From positions 161,368 through 225,367 of the forward strand of contig CAWISP010000036.1 in the NCBI GenBank assembly GCA_963838775.1: a stretch of 64,000 bases of DNA, in the 5' to 3' direction. Positions 54,869-64,000 of this stretch are shown here, piece by piece; position 1 is the stretch's first letter, and each line of letters begins with the position of its first letter. The notes beneath the pieces were generated by a model, which did no database searches, was not told the origin of the DNA, and saw nothing but the letters and a program-made list of their open reading frames with translations. Position numbers and translations under genes: made by a program. Source of the stretch: Chersky-840 sp963838775 (GTDB lineage: Bacteria; Actinomycetota; Acidimicrobiia; Acidimicrobiales; UBA8190).

Positions 54869-55590
54869 AGCCTCATCTGGACGTGACCGACGAGGACAGG
54901 GCCACGATCCGACGGCGAGCCGGGGTGCGCGTCCCGTCCTGGGTCTACCGCACCCTGCGCGTCCTCGTGCACCTCATCAACCGGGCCTACTGGCGCGTCG
55001 AGGTGCAGGGCGCCGACGCCGTCCCCGACACGGGCCCGGTGATCCTGGCCCCGGTGCACCGCAGCTTCATGGACTTCTTCGTGGTGTCGGAGGTGACACC
55101 ACGCAAGATCTTCTACATGACCAAGGAAGAGATGTGGAAGACGCCGCTGCTGGGGTCGTTCCTCGACGCCGTTGGGGCCTTCCCCGTCCACCGCGACGGG
55201 GCCGACCGCCTCGCCCTGGAACGGGCCCAGGACGTGCTCGAGCGCGGGGACGTCCTCATCTTGTTCCCCGAGGGCACGAGGCGGGCGGGCCCGACGATCG
55301 AGAAACTCCACGAGGGTGCCGCCTTCCTCGCCGCGCGCACCGGCGCGCCCATCGTCCCCATCGGGATCGGCGGCACGGCCGCGGCCATGCCCAAGGGGTC
55401 GAAGTTCGTCCGCCCCGTGAAGGTCCACCTGGTGGTCGGCCCGCCCATCGCCGCGCCCGAGCGCTCGGCACGGGGCCGGGTGCCCCGCACCCAGGTCCAT
55501 GCCCTCACCGAGCAGCTTCGGGTCGAGCTCCAATCCCTCTACGACGACGCCGAACAACGGGCCACGCCACCAGGCCGAGCATCACGATGA
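54859..55590 (+). CDS. 1-acyl-glycerol-3-phosphate acyltransferase (PlsC-like)
   Basis: A 243-residue acyltransferase. The catalytic HX4D is His67-Asp72 (VHRSFMDF), the acceptor-binding motif is FPEGTR (136-141), and the fourth block is IVPIGIGGT. A hydrophobic membrane-association stretch precedes the HX4D. It acylates lysophosphatidate during phospholipid synthesis. ATG 54859 lies inside the cmk 3' end. The last 86 bp overlap the convergent YfhO-like gene, and both C-termini look genuine. Confidence 0.9.
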   Translation: MPVKPHLDVTDEDRATIRRRAGVRVPSWVYRTLRVLVHLINRAYWRVEVQGADAVPDTGPVILAPVHRSFMDFFVVSEVTPRKIFYMTKEEMWKTPLLGSFLDAVGAFPVHRDGADRLALERAQDVLERGDVLILFPEGTRRAGPTIEKLHEGAAFLAARTGAPIVPIGIGGTAAAMPKGSKFVRPVKVHLVVGPPIAAPERSARGRVPRTQVHALTEQLRVELQSLYDDAEQRATPPGRASR

Positions 55591-58424
55591 AGCCGATGGC
55601 CGATGCCACGAACCCCTCGAGGACTCGGTGGGGCCGGTAGGTGAAGTGCACGAGCGACGTCCCGGCGGGGACGCGCACGGCCTGGATCAACCCATGACGA
55701 CGCACCGGGACCGCATGACGGCTCTCGCCGACACCGCGGCCCGCCGCGGTCATGACCGTGGCCTGCCACCCCGTGGCGAACTGCTCGGAACGCACCAGCG
55801 TGGCGGGGTGCGCGGTGATGACGCGAATGGTCTCGTCGCCCCACGGCGTGGTCGAGACCACGTGGGCCGTCGCGGCGGGGCCACCTCGGGACCGGCTCTG
55901 CACCCAGGCGCGGCCGGCCGCCGAGGCCTCGGTGAAGATGCTGAAGGGACCGATCATGCCGCGGTAGCGCCACCGCGCCGGCGTCACCGCGTCGCGTAGC
56001 GACCCGTCGATGCGGTAGGTGCCCTGCCCGGCGGTGTGCAGGATCACGGCGCCGATTTCGACCGGGGCCGAGGAACCGGAGCCGGTCTCGAGGACGAGGC
56101 CACTGGCCGGTTCGGGGCCGGGCACCGACACCTGCGCCGGACCGGGCCGGGCCGGGGCCGAGCCGATCCAGGTCGTGGAGCTCCCGTCGGGCGCCAAGAG
56201 GCCCACTCGCATCGACCCGGAGCCCGACTGCACCGGGATCGAGACCGAGGTCACCGACAGCACCGTGCCGAAGTACTGGGTCCGGGACCGGCCCGGCACG
56301 AGCGGCACCGTCGTCGCCGGTGGGGGCGCGTATTGGTAGTTGCTGGGAGAGGTGGGCGGGGGAGTGGTGGTGTCGGGGGGTGCGCCCGGCTGCGGCCCCA
56401 CCGGCGGGATGCGGGTGGCCCCGGTGACCACGCTGAAAGGTAGGGCTGGCGGAGCCACCACCAGGTGTTCGAAATACTCCGGCACGGTGGCCAGGACGCC
56501 GAGATCGAGCTGGGCGAAGGTGCCGTCGGCGAGCGCGCTGGGCTTCATCTCGAGCTGGCCGTGGGTCTCGGTGGCCTGGTCGTAATTGGCGTCGACGACG
56601 GCCCCGTAACCCTGGACGCTGCTCAGGTTGCGCAAGATGGTGAGGTCGGGCTCGCCGATGCGCTCGGTGGCGATCGAGTAATAGCGGTCCGGGTCGAACA
56701 GCGCCACCCGGTGGTCCTCGCCGGCCGGCCCCTGGCCCTGGGCGGCGACGAAGGACGCCAGCGCGTTGGCCGTGGCGCTGTTGTCGGTGGCGCCCTGGGG
56801 GTCGGCCGATCCCTGGGTGAAGCCGTTGAACAACAACAGGTCCACGATCAACAGGACCGCCAGGAGCCGTGGCAGGCGCGCCCTGAGACGTCGGCGACCC
56901 AGCAAGAGCCACGACGCCCACGCGGCGAGGGCGCTCGGGATGGTGAGAAAGGCGATCAGGGGCCACAACGACGACCGGGTCACGTGACCGGGCACGTGTA
57001 GGAAGTGAGGGAACCAGGTCCCGCCGGCGAGGAGGACGATCTGCAGCCCGATGACCGCCACGGGGGGAACGAGCGGGAGCACGATGTCCGAGTGCCATCC
57101 GTCGGGCCCCGGCAGCATCCGCCACCACGGCGCCGTCGAGATCTCGGGGGTGGCCGCCGATGTCGGCGAGAGTTCGGGGCCGGCGTCTAGTGCGATGGCA
57201 ATATCCCCTGGAATGGCGGCGTCGGAAGAGGGCGCCAGCAGCATGTGATCGACCCAGGTCGCGAACAGCACGGCGATGGCCAGGTCCACCTCGAGGAGGT
57301 TTCGGGACAGCAGGCGTTGACGGTTGAACAGCGGCAGGTGGAAGAAGACGTGACCGAGGGGAGTGAAGTCCCCCCAGCTGAGCACCAGCCCCAAGGCCAA
57401 GATCGCGTACCAAACCCACCATCGGCTCGACTCGGGGTTGCGACGGTGACGCCGGGCCAAGAGTCCGAAGACGCCCATGAGCGGCATGATGCCGACGTAG
57501 CTCGACACCTCGGGAAGGTTGTAGGTGGCGAGGAAGTGCAACGGGAACGCGCCGCTCGTACCGAGCACCAGTGGATCGAGCCCGAGCACGGTCAGCGACT
57601 TGTTCATCGACCCGGACGTGAAATAGGCGTAATCGTGGATGGCCCGTTGCGACTGTTCCTGGATGAGCGCGCCGGGGACGAGTTGCGCGCCGGCCAGCGC
57701 CAGACCGAGCACGACCCCCGCCGCCACCCCGAGCGCGAGCGAGAGGCGGCGGGTCGGGGTCTTCCAGAAGAGCCACAGCGCGTACACCGTCAGCGCGACC
57801 CCGCCGTCGAGGATGGGCTCGGCCGCGCCCGACAACCCCATCAAGCCGATGGAGGCGCCGAGCATCGCCACCCACGGCGTGGCCGAGCGGCCCTGGGGGC
57901 GACGGGCCAGACGATCGAGGGCGGCGAAGGCCCACGGCAGCCACGCACCTGCCTCGACGAGGTCGATGTGCACGCTCTGGGCCGCCATGAAGCCCCCGTA
58001 GGCGAAGGCGACCGCACCCAGGCCCGCACGCCGCCCAGGAGCGGCCGAGCACGCGGAGGAGCACGACCATCCCCAGCGCGGCCACCACCTCCACCAGGGC
58101 CTGGTTGACGACCCAGGCCAATGCGCCGGGGAGCACGCTGAAGAGCCACGTGGCCGGATAGGCCGCCCCGGCGTTGAACCCCGACAGCAGGGGCGACCCG
58201 CTCCACAGATAGGGGTCCCACACCGGGGCGTGCCCGTGGCGGAGGTCGATCCCCACCAGGACCCGCAGGGGGAAGTTCTGGATGAGGTTGTCGTCGACGA
58301 GCCACGGCACCCCGGCCAGGGCGGGCAGGCCGAAGATGGCGCTGGGCACGGCCACGAAGGCGGCCAGCATCCACCGGCTGGAGCGTTGGTGCACCAGACG
58401 CGCGGCGCGAGAAAGCACCGGCAC
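55505..58424 (-). CDS. YfhO-like membrane protein, one frameshift
   Basis: A protein of about 972 residues if joined. The N-terminal helices carry VPWLVDDNLIQNFPLRVLV and HAPVWDPYLWSGSPLLSGFNAGAAYPATW, the signature loops of YfhO proteins. The frame breaks after GRSWAACG and continues in another frame as LGAVAFAYGGFMAAQSVHIDLVEAG. Removing one base from the CCC run at 58023-58025 (GGG on the coding strand) restores it. Further helices and a long extracytoplasmic beta-rich domain end in a final helix and a basic tail. It is a putative GT-C glycosyltransferase, likely partner of the GT2 gene upstream (58445-59266). Confidence 0.82.
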
Positions 58425-58444
58425 CGTCTCTCGGGCGAATCAGG

Positions 58445-59266
58445 TCAGCTGCGGTCGCGCAGCCAGGTGCGAACGATCACACGCGCGTACTGCAGTGCGA
58501 AGAAGGCGTTGTGCCCCTTCTTCGACTCACCCGACGCCCGCCGGTGCCACACGACGGGGCAGTCCGTGATCCGCCAGCCGCGCGTCGCCGCGCTGATGAT
58601 GAGCTCGGCCGTCTGGTACTGGTCCTGTTCGAGGGTCACGTCCTTGAGCACCTCGATCCTCAGGGCCCGGAACCCGTTCGACGTGTCCGTGAGGTGCTGC
58701 CCGGTGAGCGCGTTGATCACCTTGGCGAACAACACCACCCCCGCCATGCGGACCTTGTCGGTGGTCTCGTCGATGCCGAGGCGCCGGCTGCCGATGACGA
58801 AGTCTGCGGTCCCGTCGACCAGGGGCTTGACGAAGGCGGGGACCTCGGTGGGGTCGTTCTGACCGTCGGCGTCGAGGGTGACGACGTAGCTCGCCCCGTG
58901 GGCGGCGGCGAGGTCGTAACCGAGGCGCAGGGCGACACCCTGGCCCATGTTGACGGGCAGCACCGCGCAGTAGGCGCCGTGGGCGGCCACGATGTCCTCG
59001 GTGCCGTCGTCGCCGCCGTCGACGACGACGAGGGTCGAGACGGCCAGGCCCTCCACCTCCGAAGGAACCGCCTTGAGCACGTCGTCGATGTTGTCGGCCT
59101 CGAGGTAGGACGCGATGAGCACCAGCACGGGCCCGAAGGTGGCGGTGCCGTGCCGGCGGCGGAAGTCCTGCCTGCCGAGCTCCATGACGAGCCGGCGTAC
59201 GCCGTCGTGGCGGCGCATGGCGCGCGCCCGGGAACGGGTCCGTGCCGTGATCAGTCCGGACCCCAT
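58445..59266 (-). CDS. Glycosyltransferase family 2 (DPM synthase-like)
   Basis: A 273-residue enzyme. VLVLIASYLEADNIDDVL opens the GT-A fold, VVVDGGDDGTEDI is the nucleotide-binding segment, and TLDADGQNDP holds the DxD metal site. GSRRLG and SNGFRALR follow as in polyprenol-phosphate sugar synthases. No C-terminal helices are present, so it is the soluble form. It probably makes a lipid-linked sugar donor for the YfhO-like protein 20 bp downstream. Its ATG shares one base with the stop of the HD-domain gene. Confidence 0.9.
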   Translation of the reverse strand: MGSGLITARTRSRARAMRRHDGVRRLVMELGRQDFRRRHGTATFGPVLVLIASYLEADNIDDVLKAVPSEVEGLAVSTLVVVDGGDDGTEDIVAAHGAYCAVLPVNMGQGVALRLGYDLAAAHGASYVVTLDADGQNDPTEVPAFVKPLVDGTADFVIGSRRLGIDETTDKVRMAGVVLFAKVINALTGQHLTDTSNGFRALRIEVLKDVTLEQDQYQTAELIISAATRGWRITDCPVVWHRRASGESKKGHNAFFALQYARVIVRTWLRDRS

Positions 59267-59847
59267 CAGAAGCTATGGGGGCGGGCGAAGACCTCTCGCA
59301 CGAGGGGCTCGAAATGCACGAGCGGCTCGGTGGGGTAGTCGGGGTCGAAGCTCGTCTGGTCCCATTCGTCGGCGAACCGCTCGCCCAACGCGAACCACGG
59401 TTCGCCGCGGTACTGCTCCCGGGCTTCAGGGTCGCCACCGAAGTGGTGGTAGTAGTGCCGGCCCTGGAAGTCCTGGTGAGTCAGGATCACGTGGAAGATC
59501 TCGTCGCGCACGTACGGCCGCAGGATCTCCGCCGCGATGCGGGGGTGATTCGGCACCGATACGTACTTGCCGATGTCGTGGCACAGCGCCGCCACCACCA
59601 TCTCGGGGTCGGCCCCGGCCTCCTCGGCCCGCGTGGCGGTCTGCAGCGAGTGCATGAGCTGGTCGACGGCGAACCCGTCGGTGATGTCGCCCAGTCCTTC
59701 GAGCATGGCCAGGATCTGCATGGCCACACGGGCCTGGCGCTTCGAGGTGAGGGCGCCAATCTCGGCCCACTGCTCGGCGCTCGATTCGTCCATCCGACGG
59801 AAGCTGCCCGTGCCGGTGGTGGTGGTCTTCGCGGTGGTGGTGCTCAT
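59266..59847 (-). CDS. HD-domain phosphohydrolase
   Basis: A 193-residue protein. The HD metal site is VVAALCHDIGKY, with an upstream His in DQLMHSLQTA and a downstream HFGGD/HPRIAAEIL region, as in predicted HD phosphohydrolases that act on small phosphates. The Thr-rich first 15 residues (STTTAKTTTTGTGS) are low complexity. A TGATG stop/start junction couples it to the GT2 gene. Substrate unknown. Confidence 0.82.
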   Translation of the reverse strand: MSTTTAKTTTTGTGSFRRMDESSAEQWAEIGALTSKRQARVAMQILAMLEGLGDITDGFAVDQLMHSLQTATRAEEAGADPEMVVAALCHDIGKYVSVPNHPRIAAEILRPYVRDEIFHVILTHQDFQGRHYYHHFGGDPEAREQYRGEPWFALGERFADEWDQTSFDPDYPTEPLVHFEPLVREVFARPHSF

Positions 59848-59917
59848 GACGCCATTCTCGCACTCCGGACGCGGAGGCGCCGTGACGAGCGCCGTCCCGG
59901 TCGCCTCCTCAGAGACC

Positions 59918-61438
59918 TCACAGTTTGGAGCCGGCCGGTCGCCGGGCGTCGGGGCCGAGGGGTGTGGCCTCGAGCGGACAGCACACCGGGATCCCGCCGC
60001 GGCGCCGGGCCCGGTCGGCGAGGCGCGTGGCGGCGCCGGGATTGCGTATGAGCAGTGCAGCCAGGGCCCCGCCTCCGGCGGCGGCCACCCCGGCCAGGAC
60101 CACGGCGTGGCGAAACCCGGCCTCGAATTCGCCGGGATGGAGATAACTGTGTCCTGACAACCCCGACAAGGCCGGCAGCAGCGCCACCGCGATCAGGCCG
60201 CCCGCACGCGCCACGTCGTTGTTGACCGCCGACGCCATCCCGGCGTGCTCGACGGGCGCCGACGCCAGCGCCGTGGAGGTGAGCGGAGCCACGGTGATGA
60301 CGAGGCCGAGGGCGAGGACGAGGACGCCGGGGAGCACCTCGGTGAGGTAGTCGCCCGACGGCCCGATCAGGCGCAGGAGCACCATGCCCACACCCACCAC
60401 GACGGGGCCGACCGCCATCTGCAGGCGGGGCCCGATGCGCACCGCCAGTGCGCCGGAACGAGCGGAGAAGGCGAGCATCACGGCGGTGAGGGGGAGCAGC
60501 GAGCTCCCCGCCTCGAGCGGTGAATAATGCGACACCTGCTGGAGTTGCACGGGCAGGAGGAACAGCGCACCTCCGAGCGCGGCGTAGACGACGAAGGTCA
60601 CGGCGTTGGTGGCACTGAACTGCTGGCTGCGGAAGATGGCGAGCGGGAGCATCGGGTAGCGCTCGCTCCCCTCGGTGACGACGAACGCCACGAAGAAGAC
60701 GAGGGCAACGACGAGCATGGCCAGGACCAGAGGAGAGGACCAGCCGTAGGTCGGTGCCTCGATGAGCCCACCCGCCAGACCCACCAGGCTGATGGTGACG
60801 AGGGTGGCGCCCACCACGTCCACGGGTCCGGCCGCGGCCGGGTCACGCGTCTCGGGCACATGGCGCGTGGCGATCAGCACGACCACGAGCGCGATCGGCA
60901 GGTTGATCAGGAAGATGAGGCGCCATGACACGGCGCTGATGAGAAAGCCCCCCGCGAAGGGGCCGATGGCGGTGGCGACGCCGCCGAGACCGGACCAGGC
61001 GCCGATGGCACGGGCCCGGTCGTCCTTGGCGAACGCGGCTTGGAGGATGGCGAGCGAACCCGGGGTGAGCAGTGCGCCGCCCACACCCTGCAACGCCCGG
61101 CCCGCGATGAGCACGACGGCATCGGGAGCGATGGCGCACAACAGCGATGACACCGCGAACCACACCACACCGATCACGAAGATGCGCCGGCGCCCGTAAC
61201 GGTCGCCGAGCGCTCCGCCCACCAGCAGCAAGCCGGCCAGGGAGACGAGATAGGCGGTCACCACCCACTGCAGGCTCGAGACCGACAAGGCGAAGTCACG
61301 CCCGATGGCGGGGAGGGCGATGCCGACCACCGTGGAGTCGATGGCGGTCACCGCCGACCCGAGCACCGTGGCGGCCAGCACCCATCGTCCCGGGGAACTC
61401 GAGAGCCTGAGCTCGACGGGGACTGCGGTCGAGCTCAC
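59918..61438 (-). CDS. DHA2-family MFS transporter
   Basis: A 506-residue drug-exporter-like protein with about 14 helices. TAIDSTVVGIALPAIGRDF is the first-helix DHA2 motif, GGALGDRYGRRRIFVIG is motif A, and GPFAGGFLISAVSWRLIFLINLP is motif C and following loop. The C-terminal 35 residues are a hydrophilic tail. GTG 61438 overlaps the ispH stop by four bases, so it is co-translated with ispH. It differs from the transporter at 31268 by its tail and loop sequences. Confidence 0.9.
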   Translation of the reverse strand: MSSTAVPVELRLSSSPGRWVLAATVLGSAVTAIDSTVVGIALPAIGRDFALSVSSLQWVVTAYLVSLAGLLLVGGALGDRYGRRRIFVIGVVWFAVSSLLCAIAPDAVVLIAGRALQGVGGALLTPGSLAILQAAFAKDDRARAIGAWSGLGGVATAIGPFAGGFLISAVSWRLIFLINLPIALVVVLIATRHVPETRDPAAAGPVDVVGATLVTISLVGLAGGLIEAPTYGWSSPLVLAMLVVALVFFVAFVVTEGSERYPMLPLAIFRSQQFSATNAVTFVVYAALGGALFLLPVQLQQVSHYSPLEAGSSLLPLTAVMLAFSARSGALAVRIGPRLQMAVGPVVVGVGMVLLRLIGPSGDYLTEVLPGVLVLALGLVITVAPLTSTALASAPVEHAGMASAVNNDVARAGGLIAVALLPALSGLSGHSYLHPGEFEAGFRHAVVLAGVAAAGGGALAALLIRNPGAATRLADRARRRGGIPVCCPLEATPLGPDARRPAGSKL

Positions 61439-62559
61439 CCCGCCAGCCGGGCCAGGACGTCGGCGGCGGAGATCTGGCGATCGCCGAGCGCCGCCCCGCT
61501 CCCGCTCGACCCGGCGTCGGTCGACCCGGCGTCGGGCGACGGGGCATCGAGACCGGCGACACCCGGGGCCGGCCCGTCAGCGGGGGGCGGTGCGGCCAGG
61601 CCCACCGCCACCGCGGCGGCAAGGCCGCGCAGCAGGTCGCGCAGCTCGGGGGGTGGCGGAAAGTACTCGTCCTCGTCGGTGACGTGGACCTCCTCGACCC
61701 CGTGCAACGGCGCCAGGCGCGCCACCACCGCCTCCACCAGCTCGTCGGGGGCCGACGCCCCGGCCGTGACGCCCACGGTGCCCGCCAGGTCGCCGGGGAG
61801 CTCGGCGGCCTCGTTGACGCGCAACACGAGCGGGCACCCCGAGGCCCGTGCCACCTTTTCGAGGGCGCGCGTGTTCGAGGAATTGACCGACCCGATCACG
61901 ACGACGGCGTCGGAGCGGGCCGCGATGACCTTGAGCGCCGCCTGGCGGTTGGTGGTGGCGAAACACAGGTCCGAGCGGTTGGGCATCCACAGGTCGGGGA
62001 ACCGTTCCCGGGCCCGGTTCATGATGTCGGACCATTCGTCGTGGCTCAGCGTGGTCTGGGCCAGCAGCGCGACCGGCACCCCGGGGGTGATCTCGGCCGC
62101 GGCAACCTCGACATCCTCCTCCGAGCGCACCAGTCGGACCGAATCAGGTGCGACCGCCATGGTGCCGACCGCTTCTTCGTGGCCCTCGTGGCCCACGTAG
62201 AGCACCGTGTACCCCTTGCCGGCCCGCACCTTCAGCTCGTGATGGACCTTGGTGACCAAAGGACACACGGCGTCGACCACCACACGCCCGCGCCCGCGCG
62301 CCGCGGTCACGACCTCGGGCGCCGAACCGTGTGCCGAGAGCATGAGGGGGGCGCCGTCGGGCACCTGGTCCACGTCGTCGACGAAGATCACCCCCCGGGC
62401 GCGGAATTGGTCGACGACATGACGGTTGTGGACGATCTCGTGATAGCAGTAGACAGGCGGCTCGAAGACCCGGACCATCCACGCCAGCGCCTTGATCGCC
62501 TTTTCCACTCCGGCGCAGAAGCCCCGAGGTGAGGCCAGTAGGACACGCTCGACCGGCAC
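61435..62559 (-). CDS. ispH: 4-hydroxy-3-methylbut-2-enyl diphosphate reductase
   Basis: A 374-residue iron-sulfur enzyme of the MEP pathway that makes IPP and DMAPP. The three cluster cysteines are Cys15 (PRGFCAGVE), Cys98 (VDAVCPLV) and Cys198 (SDLCFATTNRQ). Substrate-site residues include His43 (IVHN), His76 (SAHGSAP), His126 and Glu128 (GHEGHEE). The core ends near 305. The last 65 residues are a Pro/Ala/Ser/Asp-rich tail not seen in E. coli. It supplies polyprenyl precursors, which the glycan locus would consume as lipid carriers. Confidence 0.95.
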   Translation of the reverse strand: MPVERVLLASPRGFCAGVEKAIKALAWMVRVFEPPVYCYHEIVHNRHVVDQFRARGVIFVDDVDQVPDGAPLMLSAHGSAPEVVTAARGRGRVVVDAVCPLVTKVHHELKVRAGKGYTVLYVGHEGHEEAVGTMAVAPDSVRLVRSEEDVEVAAAEITPGVPVALLAQTTLSHDEWSDIMNRARERFPDLWMPNRSDLCFATTNRQAALKVIAARSDAVVVIGSVNSSNTRALEKVARASGCPLVLRVNEAAELPGDLAGTVGVTAGASAPDELVEAVVARLAPLHGVEEVHVTDEDEYFPPPPELRDLLRGLAAAVAVGLAAPPPADGPAPGVAGLDAPSPDAGSTDAGSSGSGAALGDRQISAADVLARLAG

Positions 62560-62634
62560 CTTCCCAGGCTACCGGCCCTGTGTGTCCTGGCCGTCGAGGC
62601 AGGGGGGCGTCGGGGACCAAGTAGCCTCGATGGC

Positions 62635-64000
62635 ATGTCGGCGCCTCGGGTGGTCTCCGTGGCGGCCGCCTCCCCGGCGCAGCGGGCCGGCCTCAGGGTC
62701 AATGACGAGCTGCTCGCCGTCGACGGTCGGGTGCCGCGCGACGTGATCGAATACCGCCTCTTCGTCGACGAGGCCGACCCCGAGCTCGAGATCCGCCGGG
62801 GTCACGAGGAGCTCACCGTGCAGCTGCGTAAGCAGGCGGGGGAGGTGCCCGGGATCGAGGTGTCCTCGGCGCTGTTCGATCGCGTCCGCACCTGTGACAA
62901 CCACTGCGAGTTCTGCTTCATCTACCAGCTCCCCAAGGGCATGCGACGTAGCCTCTACCTGAAAGACGACGACTACCGGCTGTCGTTCCTGTACGGGAAC
63001 TTCACCACCTTGACCCGGTTCACCGAGCTCGACCTCGAACGGGTCCTTACCGAGCGACTGTCGCCGCTGTTCGTGTCCATCCACAGCACCGACCCCGGGC
63101 TCAGGGCCAGGATGCTGCGCAACCCCCGGGGCGCCACCAGCCTGCGGTGGCTGCGGGCCTTGCTCGACGGCGGCATCGAGGTGCACGGCCAGGTCGTGGT
63201 GTGCCCGGGGGTGAACGACGGGGACGCCCTCGAGACGACACTGGCCGGCCTCGTCGACGAGTACTCCGACCTCTCGACCGTGGCGTGTGTGCCGCTCGGG
63301 GTGAGCGATTACACGACCGAGCCGTCCATGCGCCCACATACGGTGGCCGAAGCGGCCGCGGTGATCGACACCGTGGAGCAGTGGCAGGAGCTGTGCCTGC
63401 ACGCGTTGGGACGTCGTCTGGTCTACGTGGCCGACGAGTACTACCTCCTAGCCGGCAGACCCTTCCCGCCCGTCGCCGCGTACGACGGCTTTCCCCAGCA
63501 CGAGAACGGTATCGGTATGGCCCGCGCCTTCGAGGCCGCGTACCACGGCGACGTCTCGGCCGCCCACGGAGTCCAGCCCGGTTTCTTCTCCTGGGTCGAC
63601 GGCGCTCCGGCCGCGGGCTACCGCGCCCTGCGCACCGACGCGGCGCTCGTGCCCCCGAGACCGCGACGACCCGCTTGGGTCCGCCGCACCCACACCGGTC
63701 GCCGTCCTCACCGGCGAATACGGCGCCGCCGTGCTCGAACCGCTTCTGGGCGACCGGGGGCACCACGTTCGCCTGGTCCCGATCCACAACGCCTTCTTCG
63801 GAGGCAACATCTCGGTCACCGGGCTCCTGACGGGGGTCGACATCGCCCGCGTCCTGGGCGACCAGCCCATGGGTCATCGCTACCTCCTCCCCGATGTGTG
63901 TCTCTCCGAGGGACGCTTCCTCGACGGCATGACCGTGGCCGAGCTCCCTCGACCCGTCGAGGTCATTCCGAGCGACGGGTACTCGCTCCGCCTGGCCATC
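62635..64000 (+). CDS. DUF512 radical SAM protein, frameshifted, 3' partial
   Basis: The gene runs off the window. An N-terminal PDZ-like domain (VVSVAAASPAQRAGLRVNDELLAVDG) precedes the radical SAM cluster C87-x3-C91-x2-C94 (CDNHCEFCF). SLYLKDDDYRLSFLYGNFTTLT and the DUF512 region follow. The frame stays open but changes meaning after LRTDAALVP. One C too many in the five-C run at 63652-63656 explains it, because the other frame continues with AVLTGEYGAAVLEPLL, NAFFGGNISVTGLLTGVD and FLDGMTVAEL, all DUF512-like. The function is unknown; in many bacteria it sits next to der (EngA). Confidence 0.85.
   Translation, partial: MSAPRVVSVAAASPAQRAGLRVNDELLAVDGRVPRDVIEYRLFVDEADPELEIRRGHEELTVQLRKQAGEVPGIEVSSALFDRVRTCDNHCEFCFIYQLPKGMRRSLYLKDDDYRLSFLYGNFTTLTRFTELDLERVLTERLSPLFVSIHSTDPGLRARMLRNPRGATSLRWLRALLDGGIEVHGQVVVCPGVNDGDALETTLAGLVDEYSDLSTVACVPLGVSDYTTEPSMRPHTVAEAAAVIDTVEQWQELCLHALGRRLVYVADEYYLLAGRPFPPVAAYDGFPQHENGIGMARAFEAAYHGDVSAAHGVQPGFFSWVDGAPAAGYRALRTDAALVPPRPRRPAWVRRTHTGRRPHRRIRRRRARTASGRPGAPRSPGPDPQRLLRRQHLGHRAPDGGRHRPRPGRPAHGSSLPPPRCVSLRGTLPRRHDRGRAPSTRRGHSERRVLAPPGH

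Overview
The window is very GC-rich (about 70% by eye), uses many GTG and some TTG starts, and carries the gene order tlyA–NAD kinase–recN–pyrG–NUDIX–xerD–scpA–scpB–rluB–cmk known from Actinobacteria. Together with two AftD-type arabinofuranosyltransferase-like giants, this points to a high-GC actinobacterium. Acidimicrobiia is my best guess, but that is inference.

Region 1 (1–26 kb) is a surface-glycan locus. It holds a YfhO/GT-C-like membrane protein (5' cut by the window), GT2 and GT4 glycosyltransferases, a sulfotransferase, two paralogous AftD-like proteins (one frameshifted), a repeat-rich lipoprotein, two further multi-spanning GT-C-like proteins, a PAS-GGDEF protein, a histidine phosphatase, a membrane-fused spermidine-synthase-like protein, a methyltransferase and an acyltransferase-3. 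Most intergenic gaps between convergent genes carry short GC-rich tandem hairpins.

Region 2 (26–34.5 kb) is mixed metabolism and transport: two MFS transporters, nitroreductase, Gfo/Idh/MocA oxidoreductase, FMN-reductase-like flavoprotein, GHMP kinase, and an N,N-dimethylformamidase-large-subunit-like protein with a Tat signal.

Region 3 (34.6–36.3 kb) is an IS110-family element with about 300 bp of structured non-coding DNA upstream of its recombinase, a candidate bridge-RNA region. It is inserted next to a perfect LexA/SOS box that precedes a radical SAM gene of the Rv2578c type.

Region 4 (37–64 kb) is mostly housekeeping: TrpB2, HAD phosphatase, a lysine-rich-tail protein, TlyA, NAD kinase, RecN, CTP synthase, NUDIX, XerD, a DksA/TraR zinc finger, an M50 protease, TrpS, ScpA, ScpB, RluB, AroH, TyrA, AroA, Cmk, PlsC, then (reverse) a YfhO-like protein, GT2, HD hydrolase, MFS, IspH, and a DUF512 radical SAM gene cut by the window end. 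The genes from scpB to plsC are packed with start/stop overlaps and look like one operon.

A recurrent oddity is that at least six real genes are broken by what looks like one extra base in a short G/C run. The same sign and context each time suggests sequencing error more than gene decay, so several products below are described after mentally joining frames.
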